Source: CAYWVO01 sp964461835
GTDB taxonomy: Bacteria > Zixibacteria > MSB-5A5 > WJJR01 > JAJRUJ01
Assembly: GCA_964461835.1 (NCBI GenBank)
Contig: CAYWVO010000001.1
Coordinates: forward strand, 186,001 to 250,000
Length of the DNA: 64,000 nucleotides
Direction of reading: 5' to 3'
Made by a program: the position numbers and the translations under genes. Position 1 is the stretch's first letter; each line of letters starts with the position of its first letter. The notes under the pieces were generated by a model, which was not told the DNA's origin, did not search any database, and saw only the letters and a list, made by a program, of their open reading frames with translations. Shown here piece by piece: positions 23,365 to 32,444 of the stretch.

Positions 23365-25023
23365 ATGCATGTACCGATAACTAATCAAAAAGGCTTCGTC
23401 ATCCTTACCTGCCTGGCGGTGCTATTCATGCTGGGGATTATCGGAGCGGCCGCCGTCATGAAATCCTCGGATGACGTCGAGATCTCCGGAACACAACTGC
23501 GGGATGTCAACGCACTGTATGCGGCGGAATCGGGCGCCGAATACGCGTATACGCTTTTCCGTAATTCCATTGACGCTAATAATGCGCCCCCCAATCCCCT
23601 GCCCAGCGGGTCGCTGCCAATCGACGGGTACACGGTCAGCTATGCCATGGACCAGTACGACACGACTCGGATGACCAATATGAAATCCGGCGTCTACCGC
23701 GGCCTGTATGGTTTGGCCAATCAATACGATATTTTCAGCACGGCACGCTCAGACGCCAACCCGGTTGGCAATACCATTCAGCTGCGGACCGAAAAGGTGT
23801 TGGTGCCGGTCTTTCAGTTCGCCGTGTTTTATGAGCCGGATCTGGAGATTCATCCTGGTCCTTACATGACATTGGAAGGCCGCGTGCACGCCAACGGCAA
23901 TCTCTGGCTTGGTTCACATAATGGCTTGGATATCGAATCATTCCTGACTGCGGCCGGAACGATTAAACATGGACGGAAACCCGGGTCCGGTCAATCCGTT
24001 GGTAACGGCTCGGTGAGCATTAAAGACGCCAACGGCAATTACCAGGATATGGACAACGGCGACGGCACCTGGCTGGACAATACGGATGCTGACTGGGTAG
24101 ATAAATCGCTCGAACGCTGGGACGGCCAGGTACAAGATAAAGAGCATGGAATCAACGAATTGTACCTGCCGGTGGCGGTCTCCGGCGATCCTATCGACAT
24201 CATTAAGGACGCCAACGGCGGGGCCAATCCGGATTCGTACGAACATAAGGCCGGGCTTAAAATTATTGATGGCACGGCTTATTGGCGACAGCCGGATGAT
24301 ACCTGGGCGGATGTGACGGCAAACATGATCGCCGAAGGAAGCCTCACCTCCAACACCTTCTACGACGGCCGGGAGCAGAAAAACATCGATGCCCTCAACA
24401 TTGACATCTCGAAATTGAATTCCAGCGCCTATTGGCCGTCCAATGGCCTGATCTACACCAAACAAACCGTCGGTGGGGTCAATCAGCCGGCCACGCGCCT
24501 GGTGAATGGTTCCAGCTTGCGATCGGGTTTAACCGTTGTGTCGGAAAATCCGGTCTACACCCAGGGTGACTACAATTCGGTGGGCAAGAAGCCGGCCGCC
24601 ATTATCGGCGACGCATACAACATCCTCTCCAATGATTGGGATGATGCCAATTCCGCCCTGCCATTGGCTGATCGCGATGCTTCGAATACCACCATTAATG
24701 TTTCGTTCATCACCGGTAACACCACTACCGGCGAGGACGGTCATGACTACAATGGCGGTTTGGAAAACCTGCCGCGGTTCCTTGAGGACTGGGGAGGCAA
24801 AACGCTCAAACTCCGTGGTTCCATGGTCGACTTGTGGGAATCAGAACAGGCCACCGGGGCCTGGAGCTACGGCTCATACTACAAAGCCCCCAACCGTGAC
24901 TGGGGCTTTGACTACGACTTGCTTGATCCGAATAAACTGCCGCCGGGCACGCCGATGGTCAACCTGGTGGTGAAAAAGCAGTGGGCACAACTCGATGCGC
25001 CGCCCGACACCAGCGGCAATTAA
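23365..25023 (+). CDS. PilX-type pilus assembly protein with large C-terminal domain
   Basis: The 552-residue protein has a PilX N-terminus: 'GFVILTCLAVLFMLGIIGAA' without the +5 glutamate, followed by 'LYAAESGAEYAYTLF'. PilX proteins are usually about 200 residues, so the extra 350 or so are notable. The long region contains many Asn, Asp, Gly and aromatic residues ('GRVHANGNLWLGSHNGLD', 'TDADWVDKSLERWDGQ'), suggesting an extracellular beta-rich domain exposed at the pilus tip. That reading is an inference. It closes the three-gene pilin run, with a 231-base gap to the kinase gene. Confidence 0.8.
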   Translation: MHVPITNQKGFVILTCLAVLFMLGIIGAAAVMKSSDDVEISGTQLRDVNALYAAESGAEYAYTLFRNSIDANNAPPNPLPSGSLPIDGYTVSYAMDQYDTTRMTNMKSGVYRGLYGLANQYDIFSTARSDANPVGNTIQLRTEKVLVPVFQFAVFYEPDLEIHPGPYMTLEGRVHANGNLWLGSHNGLDIESFLTAAGTIKHGRKPGSGQSVGNGSVSIKDANGNYQDMDNGDGTWLDNTDADWVDKSLERWDGQVQDKEHGINELYLPVAVSGDPIDIIKDANGGANPDSYEHKAGLKIIDGTAYWRQPDDTWADVTANMIAEGSLTSNTFYDGREQKNIDALNIDISKLNSSAYWPSNGLIYTKQTVGGVNQPATRLVNGSSLRSGLTVVSENPVYTQGDYNSVGKKPAAIIGDAYNILSNDWDDANSALPLADRDASNTTINVSFITGNTTTGEDGHDYNGGLENLPRFLEDWGGKTLKLRGSMVDLWESEQATGAWSYGSYYKAPNRDWGFDYDLLDPNKLPPGTPMVNLVVKKQWAQLDAPPDTSGN

Positions 25024-25166
25024 CGGCGCATCATTGGGAGACTTGTCTCATGCCGGCGGCACGAGGGGATCAGCCGTGAGGCAATGCCACCAGGCAGCGG
25101 TGGGTCCTGCACCACAATCTCCCCCTGGCAAAGCGGGTAATTACGTCGGGAAAATTGCCGATAACT

Positions 25167-25187
25167 GAACCAGTGAATCACTGGTTC
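25167..25187. promoter_or_regulatory. Perfect 9-bp inverted repeat before the kinase gene
   Basis: GAACCAGTG and CACTGGTTC flank a three-base centre, AAT. No T tract follows, so a terminator is unlikely and an operator is more likely. Nearby, AGTGAATCGGATCACT repeats the AGTGA/TCACT half-sites with a wider spacer. Both lie 70 bases or less upstream of the histidine kinase start. Confidence 0.4.
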
Positions 25188-25254
25188 CTAATGATAGGTC
25201 CAATTCATCGATCACGGCTATTAGTGAATCGGATCACTACATGCTAATCAAACG

Positions 25255-28200
25255 ATGAGCACCCAACCGAAAATCCGCGCGAACCTGCTTGTTCCTCTCC
25301 TGATTTCGGTCTTCGTGGCCTGGTTGGGATTCACGATCGTCGTATACTGGACCCAGCGCTCCAATGTATTTGAAAACGTCAAACTGCGCACCGGCCAAAC
25401 CGAATCATATTTTAAGGCCCGTATTGAAGATAACGCCGCCCGGCTGGGCGCGGTGTTGGCGACCATCGATCATGACCCCCGGTTTTTGCTGAAATATCTC
25501 CAACGCAAGCGGGATAGCCTCTATCTTATCGGCAAGCCGCTATTTCAGCAGCTGCAAGCTGAATTCAATATTTCCCGGCTGTCAGTCATTCAACCCAGCG
25601 GCATTTGCTTTTTGCGCTGGCACGACCCGGGACGCTATGGGGATTCGATCAAACGATCCACATTTTATCTCTCACGCATGACCCGCAAACCGGCCTCAGG
25701 GATCGAATTCTCCAATTTGATGTTTGCGGTGCGAGTCATCCGGCCCTTTGGCGATCCCGCCGACCGGGTCGGCTTTATTGAAGCCGGTACTGACATCGGC
25801 CAACTCCTCCAGGAGTTAAAACGCGGGGTAAAATCGGATCTCGCCGCGGTCGTTAGTCAATCATACCTCGGCAAAGGGCAATGGTATAACTACCCGGTCC
25901 CCGAGGGCGTTGAACCGGATACCCTCAAAGTATTCGATCCCATTATCTTGGCTCATACGTTTGAACGATTCCCGGATATTCTCGGCGAACTAGCCCAGGA
26001 GACCTGGCCTCCACGGAACTTGCGACATCACATCTTCGAAGCCGATACCGCCCGCCTTGCTGCCGGTTGTATCGGGATGCTCGATTCAGACAACGTATTC
26101 ATTGGGCACCTGGTAGTTTGGGTAGATGTGACCGACGCAGTTCGCAACGCCAATCATACCACTGCCCGGATGAGTATGTACGGGGGCGTGGTATCGCTGT
26201 TTTTGATTTGGGTTTTAGGGATGATTATCGGCCGCATCGACCGCCGTCTCACCGAATCGCGAATACTGGTGGATGTGAAAGCCGAGCAGCTCGCCCGCAG
26301 CGAGGAAAAATACCGTTCCATCGTGGAAACGACCTCGGAATGGGTCTGGGAAATCGACAATGACGGCACGTTGCGATTCTGTAATGCGACCGCCAAAGAA
26401 ATCCTGGGGTATACGCCGGAATATCTTATTGGCCACTGTGCCTTCGATTTCCTGGATGCGAAAGACCGTGAGGGCATGATTCGGGAGGTCAAGGAGGCCC
26501 AGCAGAAAAAGATTGGCTGGAGTAATAAGGTCTTGCGCTGGATTGCCAAAGACGGTTCGACCCATTATCTGGAGAGCAACGCAACACCAATTTTCGATCA
26601 AGAAGGCAAGCTTACCGGCTTCCGCGGCACCGATCGCGATATCACCGAACGGTTCCAGAAAGAGGAACAAATCCATCTGCTGGCCAACGACTTGCGCAAC
26701 ACCCTGGAAGCGACGTCCGATGGCATCCTTATGGTCAGCTATCTGGAGACCGGCCCGACTATTACCATGGCGAACCGTCGCTTCGGGGAATTATTCGGTC
26801 TGGATATTTCCAATATCGTGGGAACGCCTGATGCGGAGATTCGCCAGAGCTTGAGTCGCTGCGTCAAGGACCCGGAGAACTTCCTGGAAAGCCTTGAACA
26901 GCTATACGTTGATCGAGAAGCGGTACACTCGACAGAAATCGAGCTGGTCGTCCCACAGCCGCTGATCATTGAGCGGTGGACCGGACCGGTGCGAGACAAT
27001 GAGGGCACCATCATTGGCCGCATCTGGACCTTTGCGGATATCACCCAACGTCGCGAGAGCGAACGTGGACGCAAGATTCTACAGAACGCCGTCGAGAACG
27101 CCGTGGAAATGGTCGTCATCACTGATACGTCCGGCCTGATCGAATACGTCAATCCCGCTTTCGAGCGGGTGACCGGGTACACACGCGACAAGGCCATTGG
27201 CAAAAACTCCAACCTCTTGAAATCGGGCGTGCAGGACGACGAATTCTATCGGGAGATGTGGCAAACCATCGCTGCCGGCAATGTCTGGCAAGGCAAATTA
27301 ACCAACAAAAAGAAATCGGGCGAACTCTACGAAGAGGCGATGACCATCACGCCGGTGCGTGACGCGTTCGGCACGATCGGAAATTATGTGGGAATCAAAC
27401 GCGATATCACCGATGAATCCCGCTGGCAAACCCAGGCAATTGAGTCGGAAAAGATGGCGTCCGTGGGACTACTGGCGGCAGGTGTCGCCCATGAATTTAA
27501 GAACTACCTCTGTGCGATTATCGGCAACGCCAGCCATGCCAGCGAACATATCGATAATCGTGCAGCGACTGCAGAGGCCCTGGACAAAATCAACCGCATT
27601 GCGTCCAACGCCAATGATATCGCCTTGGGCTTGCTGACATTTTCCCGGCAGTCGGATACGGCGTACGAGTATTGTAATGTGACCGATATCATCGATTCCG
27701 TCCTGGCCATAGTCCGCAAAGAGCTGGAATACCGTCGTGTTGAATTAATTACCAACTACCAGACAACCGCCCCAATCCGCATCGTGCCCGGCAAATTACA
27801 ACAGGTATTGTTCAACCTCATCCAGAATTCGCTCGATGCAATCGAAGAAAAACAAGGCCGTCTGGAAATCGCCGTCAAACAAGGCAACGGCTACTTAGAG
27901 ATTCATGTTTCGGATAATGGCCATGGCATCGAGCCGTCAATTATTGAGAAGGTTTTTGATCCATTTTTCTCGACCAAGGGTGTCTGGGGACGTGAGACCC
28001 GGGGCGGTGGCACCGGGCTCGGCTTGTCGATCTGTCGCAATATTATTCGGGAGCACGACGGTGATCTGCTCGTGGAATCCCAGCCGGATAGGGGATCGAA
28101 ATTCACGATCCGCCTCCCCTACCAGGATGAACCGACCAGCCACGATATCCCGACCCCAGAGGCAGATTCCGATCGGACTGCCAAAGTCTATTGCCGGGAC

Positions 28201-28527
28201 GACATCAGTTTCGGCCTCCTCAAGGAACATCTCGCGCAGGCCGGCTGGAATGTCATCCGGATCAAATCCCGGGCGGAGGCCTCCGGGGAACCCAGAACCA
28301 GCGTTGCGTTTCTGGATACCGGCGGCGCGGGCAAAATCCGCTTTGCCAAGATATATAAGTCCCTGCGTGACTCGGATCCTGAGATTAAGCTGTACCTCTT
28401 GACCGAGGGGCAACGGGAGTATTTGATGGACGAGTATCACAAGAACGCGGTGGGGATCATTCCCTGGTCCTCGATTGTCCGGGAAGAGCCAGAATACCCG
28501 AGTTGCTCAGCTATACGTGAAAGGTGA
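25255..28527 (+). CDS. Multi-PAS sensor histidine kinase with degenerate receiver tail
   Basis: The 1090-residue protein has a transmembrane helix (about 12-32), a periplasmic double-Cache-like sensor (about 35-300; 'ISRLSVIQPSGICFLRWHDP' lies in it) and a second helix (about 308-328). Three PAS domains follow (about 349-470, 470-600, 605-725). The kinase core has H746 in 'AHEFKNYL', N box 'LFNLIQNSLDAIEE', G1 'VSDNGHGI', F 'VFDPFFSTK' and G2 'GGGTGLGLSICR'. After it, residues about 985-1085 look like a receiver fold, with an aspartate in 'VAFLDTGG' but no conserved lysine ('GIIPWSS' instead). The ligand is unknown. A single-domain response regulator follows. Confidence 0.92.
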   Translation: MSTQPKIRANLLVPLLISVFVAWLGFTIVVYWTQRSNVFENVKLRTGQTESYFKARIEDNAARLGAVLATIDHDPRFLLKYLQRKRDSLYLIGKPLFQQLQAEFNISRLSVIQPSGICFLRWHDPGRYGDSIKRSTFYLSRMTRKPASGIEFSNLMFAVRVIRPFGDPADRVGFIEAGTDIGQLLQELKRGVKSDLAAVVSQSYLGKGQWYNYPVPEGVEPDTLKVFDPIILAHTFERFPDILGELAQETWPPRNLRHHIFEADTARLAAGCIGMLDSDNVFIGHLVVWVDVTDAVRNANHTTARMSMYGGVVSLFLIWVLGMIIGRIDRRLTESRILVDVKAEQLARSEEKYRSIVETTSEWVWEIDNDGTLRFCNATAKEILGYTPEYLIGHCAFDFLDAKDREGMIREVKEAQQKKIGWSNKVLRWIAKDGSTHYLESNATPIFDQEGKLTGFRGTDRDITERFQKEEQIHLLANDLRNTLEATSDGILMVSYLETGPTITMANRRFGELFGLDISNIVGTPDAEIRQSLSRCVKDPENFLESLEQLYVDREAVHSTEIELVVPQPLIIERWTGPVRDNEGTIIGRIWTFADITQRRESERGRKILQNAVENAVEMVVITDTSGLIEYVNPAFERVTGYTRDKAIGKNSNLLKSGVQDDEFYREMWQTIAAGNVWQGKLTNKKKSGELYEEAMTITPVRDAFGTIGNYVGIKRDITDESRWQTQAIESEKMASVGLLAAGVAHEFKNYLCAIIGNASHASEHIDNRAATAEALDKINRIASNANDIALGLLTFSRQSDTAYEYCNVTDIIDSVLAIVRKELEYRRVELITNYQTTAPIRIVPGKLQQVLFNLIQNSLDAIEEKQGRLEIAVKQGNGYLEIHVSDNGHGIEPSIIEKVFDPFFSTKGVWGRETRGGGTGLGLSICRNIIREHDGDLLVESQPDRGSKFTIRLPYQDEPTSHDIPTPEADSDRTAKVYCRDDISFGLLKEHLAQAGWNVIRIKSRAEASGEPRTSVAFLDTGGAGKIRFAKIYKSLRDSDPEIKLYLLTEGQREYLMDEYHKNAVGIIPWSSIVREEPEYPSCSAIRER

Positions 28528-28612
28528 CGAATCCAGGCCAATAGACTCAAGTGGAGCCGCCGCCGCGTCGAAGAGATAACAGGGGAGCCATACTATTGCC
28601 GGAAGAGTGACA

Positions 28613-28999
28613 ATGGACAAAAAACGCGCAAAGATTCTCATAATTGATGACGAACCGGAAATCACCGAAATCGTTGAAGTGTTCCTCTCGAATGCCGGTT
28701 ACGGTGTGGTAGCGGAAAACACCGCGAACGATGGCATCAAGACCGCCAAGAAGGTTTTGCCGGACGTCATTCTTCTTGACATAATGATGCCGGGCCATGA
28801 CGGCTACGAAGTGTGCAACATCTTGAAAAACGACCCGGCCACCGCAGAGATACCGGTGATATTTCTCACGGGCAAGGATTCCCGTGACGACTCGGGACGC
28901 AGCTTCAAAGTCGGTGGTGATCTCTTTGTCAAGAAACCATTCTCGTGTGAGCGCTTGCTGGAAATCGTCAAAATCGTCCTGTTAAGCGTGGCCAAGTAA
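28613..28999 (+). CDS. Single-domain response regulator (CheY-like)
   Basis: The 128-residue receiver has the acidic pair in 'LIIDDEPE', the phosphoacceptor aspartate in 'VILLDIMMPG', threonine in 'IFLTGKD' and the lysine in 'FVKKPFS'. There is no output domain, so it probably relays phosphate or binds another protein. A GGAAGAG ribosome site sits 5 bases before the ATG at 28613; the in-frame GTG at 28607 lies on that site. It directly follows the multi-PAS kinase and is the likely cognate regulator. A strong terminator follows. Confidence 0.93.
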   Translation: MDKKRAKILIIDDEPEITEIVEVFLSNAGYGVVAENTANDGIKTAKKVLPDVILLDIMMPGHDGYEVCNILKNDPATAEIPVIFLTGKDSRDDSGRSFKVGGDLFVKKPFSCERLLEIVKIVLLSVAK

Positions 29000-29000
29000 A

Positions 29001-29035
29001 GCCGGTATCTGATTGACGGATTCCGGCATTTTTTT
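29001..29035 (+). terminator. Intrinsic terminator of the kinase/response regulator unit
   Basis: GCCGGTATC (29001-29009) pairs with GGATTCCGGC (29018-29027), giving eight pairs with one mismatch. It is followed by A and seven T residues. It begins two bases after the response regulator stop. Confidence 0.88.
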
Positions 29036-29091
29036 GGGGTGAATTTTGTGCGCCGCATAACTTTTTCCCGTTTTCAGCGTAGTATAGGTAG

Positions 29092-29676
29092 ATGGGGGTG
29101 GACGTTGTGCGTGTGATTAAGCGGTATAAAAACCGCCGGTTGTATGATCCGGAAGCGAAGAAGACCATTACGCTCAAGGAAATTGCTGACCTGGTCAAAG
29201 CTGATGAACCATTTACCGTCATCGATAATGCGACCGGCAAAGACATTACCCTCAGCGTGCTTATTACTGTGCTGGGTGGTGAGATTCATTCCTGGGACAA
29301 TGTCAAAGAGTCACGACAATTATTGCGATTGCTGATCCAAAAAGGAGGTGAATCCGGGGTGACCATACTCAATAAAACCGTGATGGCGGCCATTGGCGCC
29401 CTTGCGCTGACGAAGGAGAACGCCGAAAAATGGGTGGATGAACTAATTAAGCGTGGGGAATTGGAAGAGGGCAAACGCGTCGAGGCTGTCAAAGAAGCAG
29501 TGGAAAAGGCCGAAACTAAATCGAAAGAGATGGCGGAGAAGTTTAAGGAAAGGGTCCACTCGACAAAGCTGACCAAGAAATACGCTCGTTCTGACGACGT
29601 CGAAAAGCTCAACGAGAAAGTCGATGCCCTGACCGCGATAGTTGAAGAAATCAAAAACTCGCTGGGCAATAGATAA
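29092..29676 (+). CDS. PhaR-type DNA-binding domain fused to a phasin-like coiled coil
   Basis: The N-terminal 65 residues match the PHB/PHA accumulation regulator DNA-binding domain ('VIKRYKNRRLYDPEAKKTIT', 'EIADLVKADEPFTVIDNATG'). In PhaR this domain represses phasin genes. The C-terminal 100 or so residues form a charged helical coiled coil of poly(hydroxyalkanoate) granule-associated/phasin type ('AEKWVDELIKRGELEEGKRV', 'VEKLNEKVDALTAIVEEIK'). The two parts are normally separate proteins. No PHA synthase is in this window. The ATG at 29092 and a GTG six bases later are both possible starts. A terminator follows closely. Confidence 0.85.
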   Translation: MGVDVVRVIKRYKNRRLYDPEAKKTITLKEIADLVKADEPFTVIDNATGKDITLSVLITVLGGEIHSWDNVKESRQLLRLLIQKGGESGVTILNKTVMAAIGALALTKENAEKWVDELIKRGELEEGKRVEAVKEAVEKAETKSKEMAEKFKERVHSTKLTKKYARSDDVEKLNEKVDALTAIVEEIKNSLGNR

Positions 29677-29700
29677 AATCCGGGTTCAGGGCATGAGCCA

Positions 29701-29728
29701 AACCCCGCTGTACGGCGGGGTTTTTTAT
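29701..29728 (+). terminator. Intrinsic terminator after the PhaR/phasin-like gene
   Basis: AACCCCGC (29701-29708) pairs perfectly with GCGGGGTT (29715-29722), with a six-base loop. The T tract starts inside the stem and runs on. It is a textbook intrinsic terminator 25 bases past the stop. Confidence 0.92.
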
Positions 29729-29848
29729 TGCCGGCATTCATCCCATGTCCTACGTGTGCCGATGCTGCCGAGACTCACCCCCTAAAGGGTGAAACATCCG
29801 CCGGTCAGAGGAGTATCATCAGGAAACGGTGACGGTAACGGGGGTCTC

Positions 29849-30496
29849 ATGTGCAAGAAATGGATCGGTTTCTGGATTACTTTCTGTTGTGTGTTGGCAA
29901 GTACTTCGTTGAGCTGGGGTCAAGTGACCGGCTCCCTGCATTCGGCACGTCCACTGGCGCCCGCTACGACTGATGTGGGCGGCTACCTGGGATTATATGA
30001 TGGTGAAGGTCACGCAGACATTCCTGTGGCTGCTTTCGGCCAAGTTCGCCATGGCCTGTTCTCCGCCGGTGATGTCGGGTTGAAATTTGGTCTGGTGGAT
30101 CCGGACCATCGCCATGCTGATATTGGCTTCGTACTGGCAGCGGACGCCCACTGGGCGATTCTTTCTCCCCGCTGGGGCGACGCCTTCTGGCTCTCCGGTG
30201 GACCGGAACTGGCGGTGCAGGACGGCGAGGGTGCACGGATTTGGAGCTACGGGGGAAATCTCCATGGCTCGTATGAGTTCTTGATCCGCAATACGCCTGC
30301 GACCATATACGGACGATTAAACCTACGGATTGAGGTCACTGATCCGGACCATCGGGGTGCGGATAATTCCAGCGATCTACAACTTGGGCTGAATTCGGGT
30401 GTTATCTGGCCGGCAAATGACCTGATTGATTTTGTCGGTGAAGTGCAGATTGATGATCTACTGGGGGTCATTTTCGGCGTTAATTTCAAAATTTGA
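29849..30496 (+). CDS. Exported protein, probable small outer-membrane beta-barrel
   Basis: I do not recognise a named family. The ATG at 29849 starts a signal peptide ('MCKKWIGFWITFCCVLASTS', cleavage near 'SWGQ'). The mature part alternates hydrophobic and polar residues in short strands separated by turns, for example 'GLFSAGDVGLKFGLVDPDHR', and ends in 'VIFGVNFKI'. A strand pattern with a hydrophobic C-terminal residue suggests an outer-membrane barrel of about eight strands. The repeated 'DPDH' turns could bind metal; this is speculation. Length is 215 residues. The frame extends upstream to 29789 but lacks a signal there. Confidence 0.7.
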   Translation: MCKKWIGFWITFCCVLASTSLSWGQVTGSLHSARPLAPATTDVGGYLGLYDGEGHADIPVAAFGQVRHGLFSAGDVGLKFGLVDPDHRHADIGFVLAADAHWAILSPRWGDAFWLSGGPELAVQDGEGARIWSYGGNLHGSYEFLIRNTPATIYGRLNLRIEVTDPDHRGADNSSDLQLGLNSGVIWPANDLIDFVGEVQIDDLLGVIFGVNFKI

Positions 30497-30572
30497 TTGC
30501 CATTTGCCAATCGGTCAGGTTTCCTCCGGCAGAGTTACGAGAGCCGAGATAAAAAACCGGGGCTAGAAACGC

Positions 30573-31364
30573 TTGGATATCTGGCAATCATTACTACTGG
30601 GCATCTTACAGGGACTCACCGAGTTTCTGCCGATCTCCAGCTCCGGTCATCTGGTGCTGGCCCAACACCTGCTGGGCATCAACCCGCCCGGCATAACCTT
30701 TGAGGTACTGGTCCACTTCGGCACGCTCTCCGCAGTAGTTGTCTATTTTCGGCGGCGCCTATTGAGTTTGGTCAAGGGTCTTCGTGATCCCGCTCAGCAT
30801 CTTGCCGGTCTTCCCGCCCGAAAATATCTGACGGCAGTCATCATCGGGACGGTGCCGGCAGGACTGATTGGCCTGTTTTTGCAAGATGAAATCGAACGAA
30901 CGTTTTCCTCCCCAACGATGACAGGCCTGTTTCTTGTGGTCACTGGGGCTCTGCTGCTGACCACTATTTTTACAGCGAAATTGGGGCGCTCACTAACACT
31001 CCCGAGAGGGATCGCAATCGGCATTGCGCAGGCAGCGGCGCTGCTGCCAGGCATCTCCCGTTCAGGGGTTACCATATCTACCGGGATGTTCCTTGCCGTT
31101 CCCGCGGAGGACGCAGCAGAATTTTCCTTCATTCTCTCCATACCGGCAATTATGGGTGCAACAGCGCTTTCGGTGATGAACGTACTTGAACAAGGGATCC
31201 CGGGAGCAATGCTGGGTATTTATTTCCTGGGGGCTATAGCGGCTACCATCATTGGATATTTCTCCCTGTGGGTGCTTTTCCGGCTTATCAGGCATGGTCG
31301 ATTATGGTGGTTTGCGCTGTATTGTGTGCCGGCGGGGGTTGCCACGTTGCTCTGGATCGCGTAA
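30573..31364 (+). CDS. uppP: Undecaprenyl-diphosphate phosphatase (UppP/BacA)
   Basis: The 263-residue integral membrane protein has both UppP signature regions: 'LGILQGLTEFLPISSSGHL' at the N-terminus and 'LLPGISRSGVTISTGMF' near residue 160. It recycles the undecaprenyl-phosphate carrier for peptidoglycan and O-antigen synthesis, and its overexpression gives bacitracin resistance in other bacteria. The start is TTG at 30573, the only start that keeps the conserved N-terminal helix in this frame; the ribosome site is weak. It is followed by two LPS-core type genes. Confidence 0.97.
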   Translation: MDIWQSLLLGILQGLTEFLPISSSGHLVLAQHLLGINPPGITFEVLVHFGTLSAVVVYFRRRLLSLVKGLRDPAQHLAGLPARKYLTAVIIGTVPAGLIGLFLQDEIERTFSSPTMTGLFLVVTGALLLTTIFTAKLGRSLTLPRGIAIGIAQAAALLPGISRSGVTISTGMFLAVPAEDAAEFSFILSIPAIMGATALSVMNVLEQGIPGAMLGIYFLGAIAATIIGYFSLWVLFRLIRHGRLWWFALYCVPAGVATLLWIA

Positions 31365-31373
31365 ACTGAGTGC

Positions 31374-32444
31374 ATGAAAAGTTTAGTTATCCGATTTTCA
31401 TCGCTGGGGGACATCATTCTCACGACGCCGGTCGTGGCAGCCCTGGCGGCGCACGATCCGGAATGCGAAATACATTATGCAACAAAGGAGGAATACAGAA
31501 CACTTCTCGGGCATTTTCCGGTACCCGTAAGGACATTACTCTATGCCGGCACGACCCATCACGATTTCCTCGACTACGCCCGGCAGTGTGCAAGACAATC
31601 GTATGACCTGGTGTTTGATTTGCATGCGAATATGCGTTCGCATACGCTGACCAGCAAATTGGCCACGCGTGCGGTTTACACGTATCCGAATGATTTTTGG
31701 CGACGTCTGTCGCTGGTGTGGTTGAAACGCGGATTTTCTGCCTCTCGATCGGTTGTGGATCGGTATCTCGCCGCAGTTGAAAAAGCGGGCATCTCCCCCG
31801 TCAGTCGAGTACCGTCCCTACAGGTATCACCCGCTGATCGAACAACGGCTGCCGACCGGCTTGCCGAACTGGGATGGACGATTGGAACAAAGACGATTGG
31901 TATCGGCTGGGGCGCGCGGTGGGAGACCAAGCAGGTGCCGGTGCAATTGTGGGACCGGCTTCTCAAGCAAGTGCATTCAGACAATAATATCAGCTTTATC
32001 CTGTTTGGTACCGAGGCGGATAGAGTTGGCATGGAGACATTCTGCCTGGAACGCCCGCAACTGGACATAATACCGTTTTGTGGCGAAGCACTGTCGCACG
32101 TGCTTGGTGTGTTGAGTTGGTGCACGGGGCTGGTCACGTCCGATTCCGGTTTGATGCATGCCGGTAGTGCTCTCGACGTTCCCACCTGGGGAATTTTTGG
32201 CCCGACCCATCCGGCCTTAGGGTTTGCCCCCGTTGGTCCCCATGCCCACGCGGTACATTCCGGCATTTTTTGCAGTCCATGCAGCCGTCACGGAAAACGG
32301 TCCTGCTATCGGGGACATCGGTTTTGCTTTGATCAAATCAATTGGCCCGTATTGGCCGAAGAGGTGACTGCTGCCGTCCAGGATCAACCAGCATCTTCGT
32401 CAGACGGGCAGCCGGGTGGCGACACCCCGAGGATCCACACATGA
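31374..32444 (+). CDS. Glycosyltransferase family 9 (LPS heptosyltransferase type)
   Basis: The 356-residue protein belongs to GT9, the ADP-heptose:LPS heptosyltransferases. It starts with 'MKSLVIRFSSLGDIILTTPV', the family N-terminal strand and glycine loop. Around residues 255-290 it has 'LVTSDSGLMHAGSALDVPTW' and 'GIFGPTHPALGFAP', the nucleotide-sugar-binding region. Members add L-glycero-D-manno-heptose to the inner core of LPS. Exact acceptor (WaaC, WaaF or WaaQ type) cannot be decided. Its stop overlaps the start of gmhB (ATGA), so heptose transfer and heptose synthesis are coupled. Confidence 0.92.
   Translation: MKSLVIRFSSLGDIILTTPVVAALAAHDPECEIHYATKEEYRTLLGHFPVPVRTLLYAGTTHHDFLDYARQCARQSYDLVFDLHANMRSHTLTSKLATRAVYTYPNDFWRRLSLVWLKRGFSASRSVVDRYLAAVEKAGISPVSRVPSLQVSPADRTTAADRLAELGWTIGTKTIGIGWGARWETKQVPVQLWDRLLKQVHSDNNISFILFGTEADRVGMETFCLERPQLDIIPFCGEALSHVLGVLSWCTGLVTSDSGLMHAGSALDVPTWGIFGPTHPALGFAPVGPHAHAVHSGIFCSPCSRHGKRSCYRGHRFCFDQINWPVLAEEVTAAVQDQPASSSDGQPGGDTPRIHT

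Noticed and set aside
25060..25150. Weak resemblance to a cyclic di-GMP riboswitch ('GGCAAAGC' near a GC-rich hairpin)
   Set aside because: The conserved core and tetraloop receptor could not be aligned, so no riboswitch is reported.
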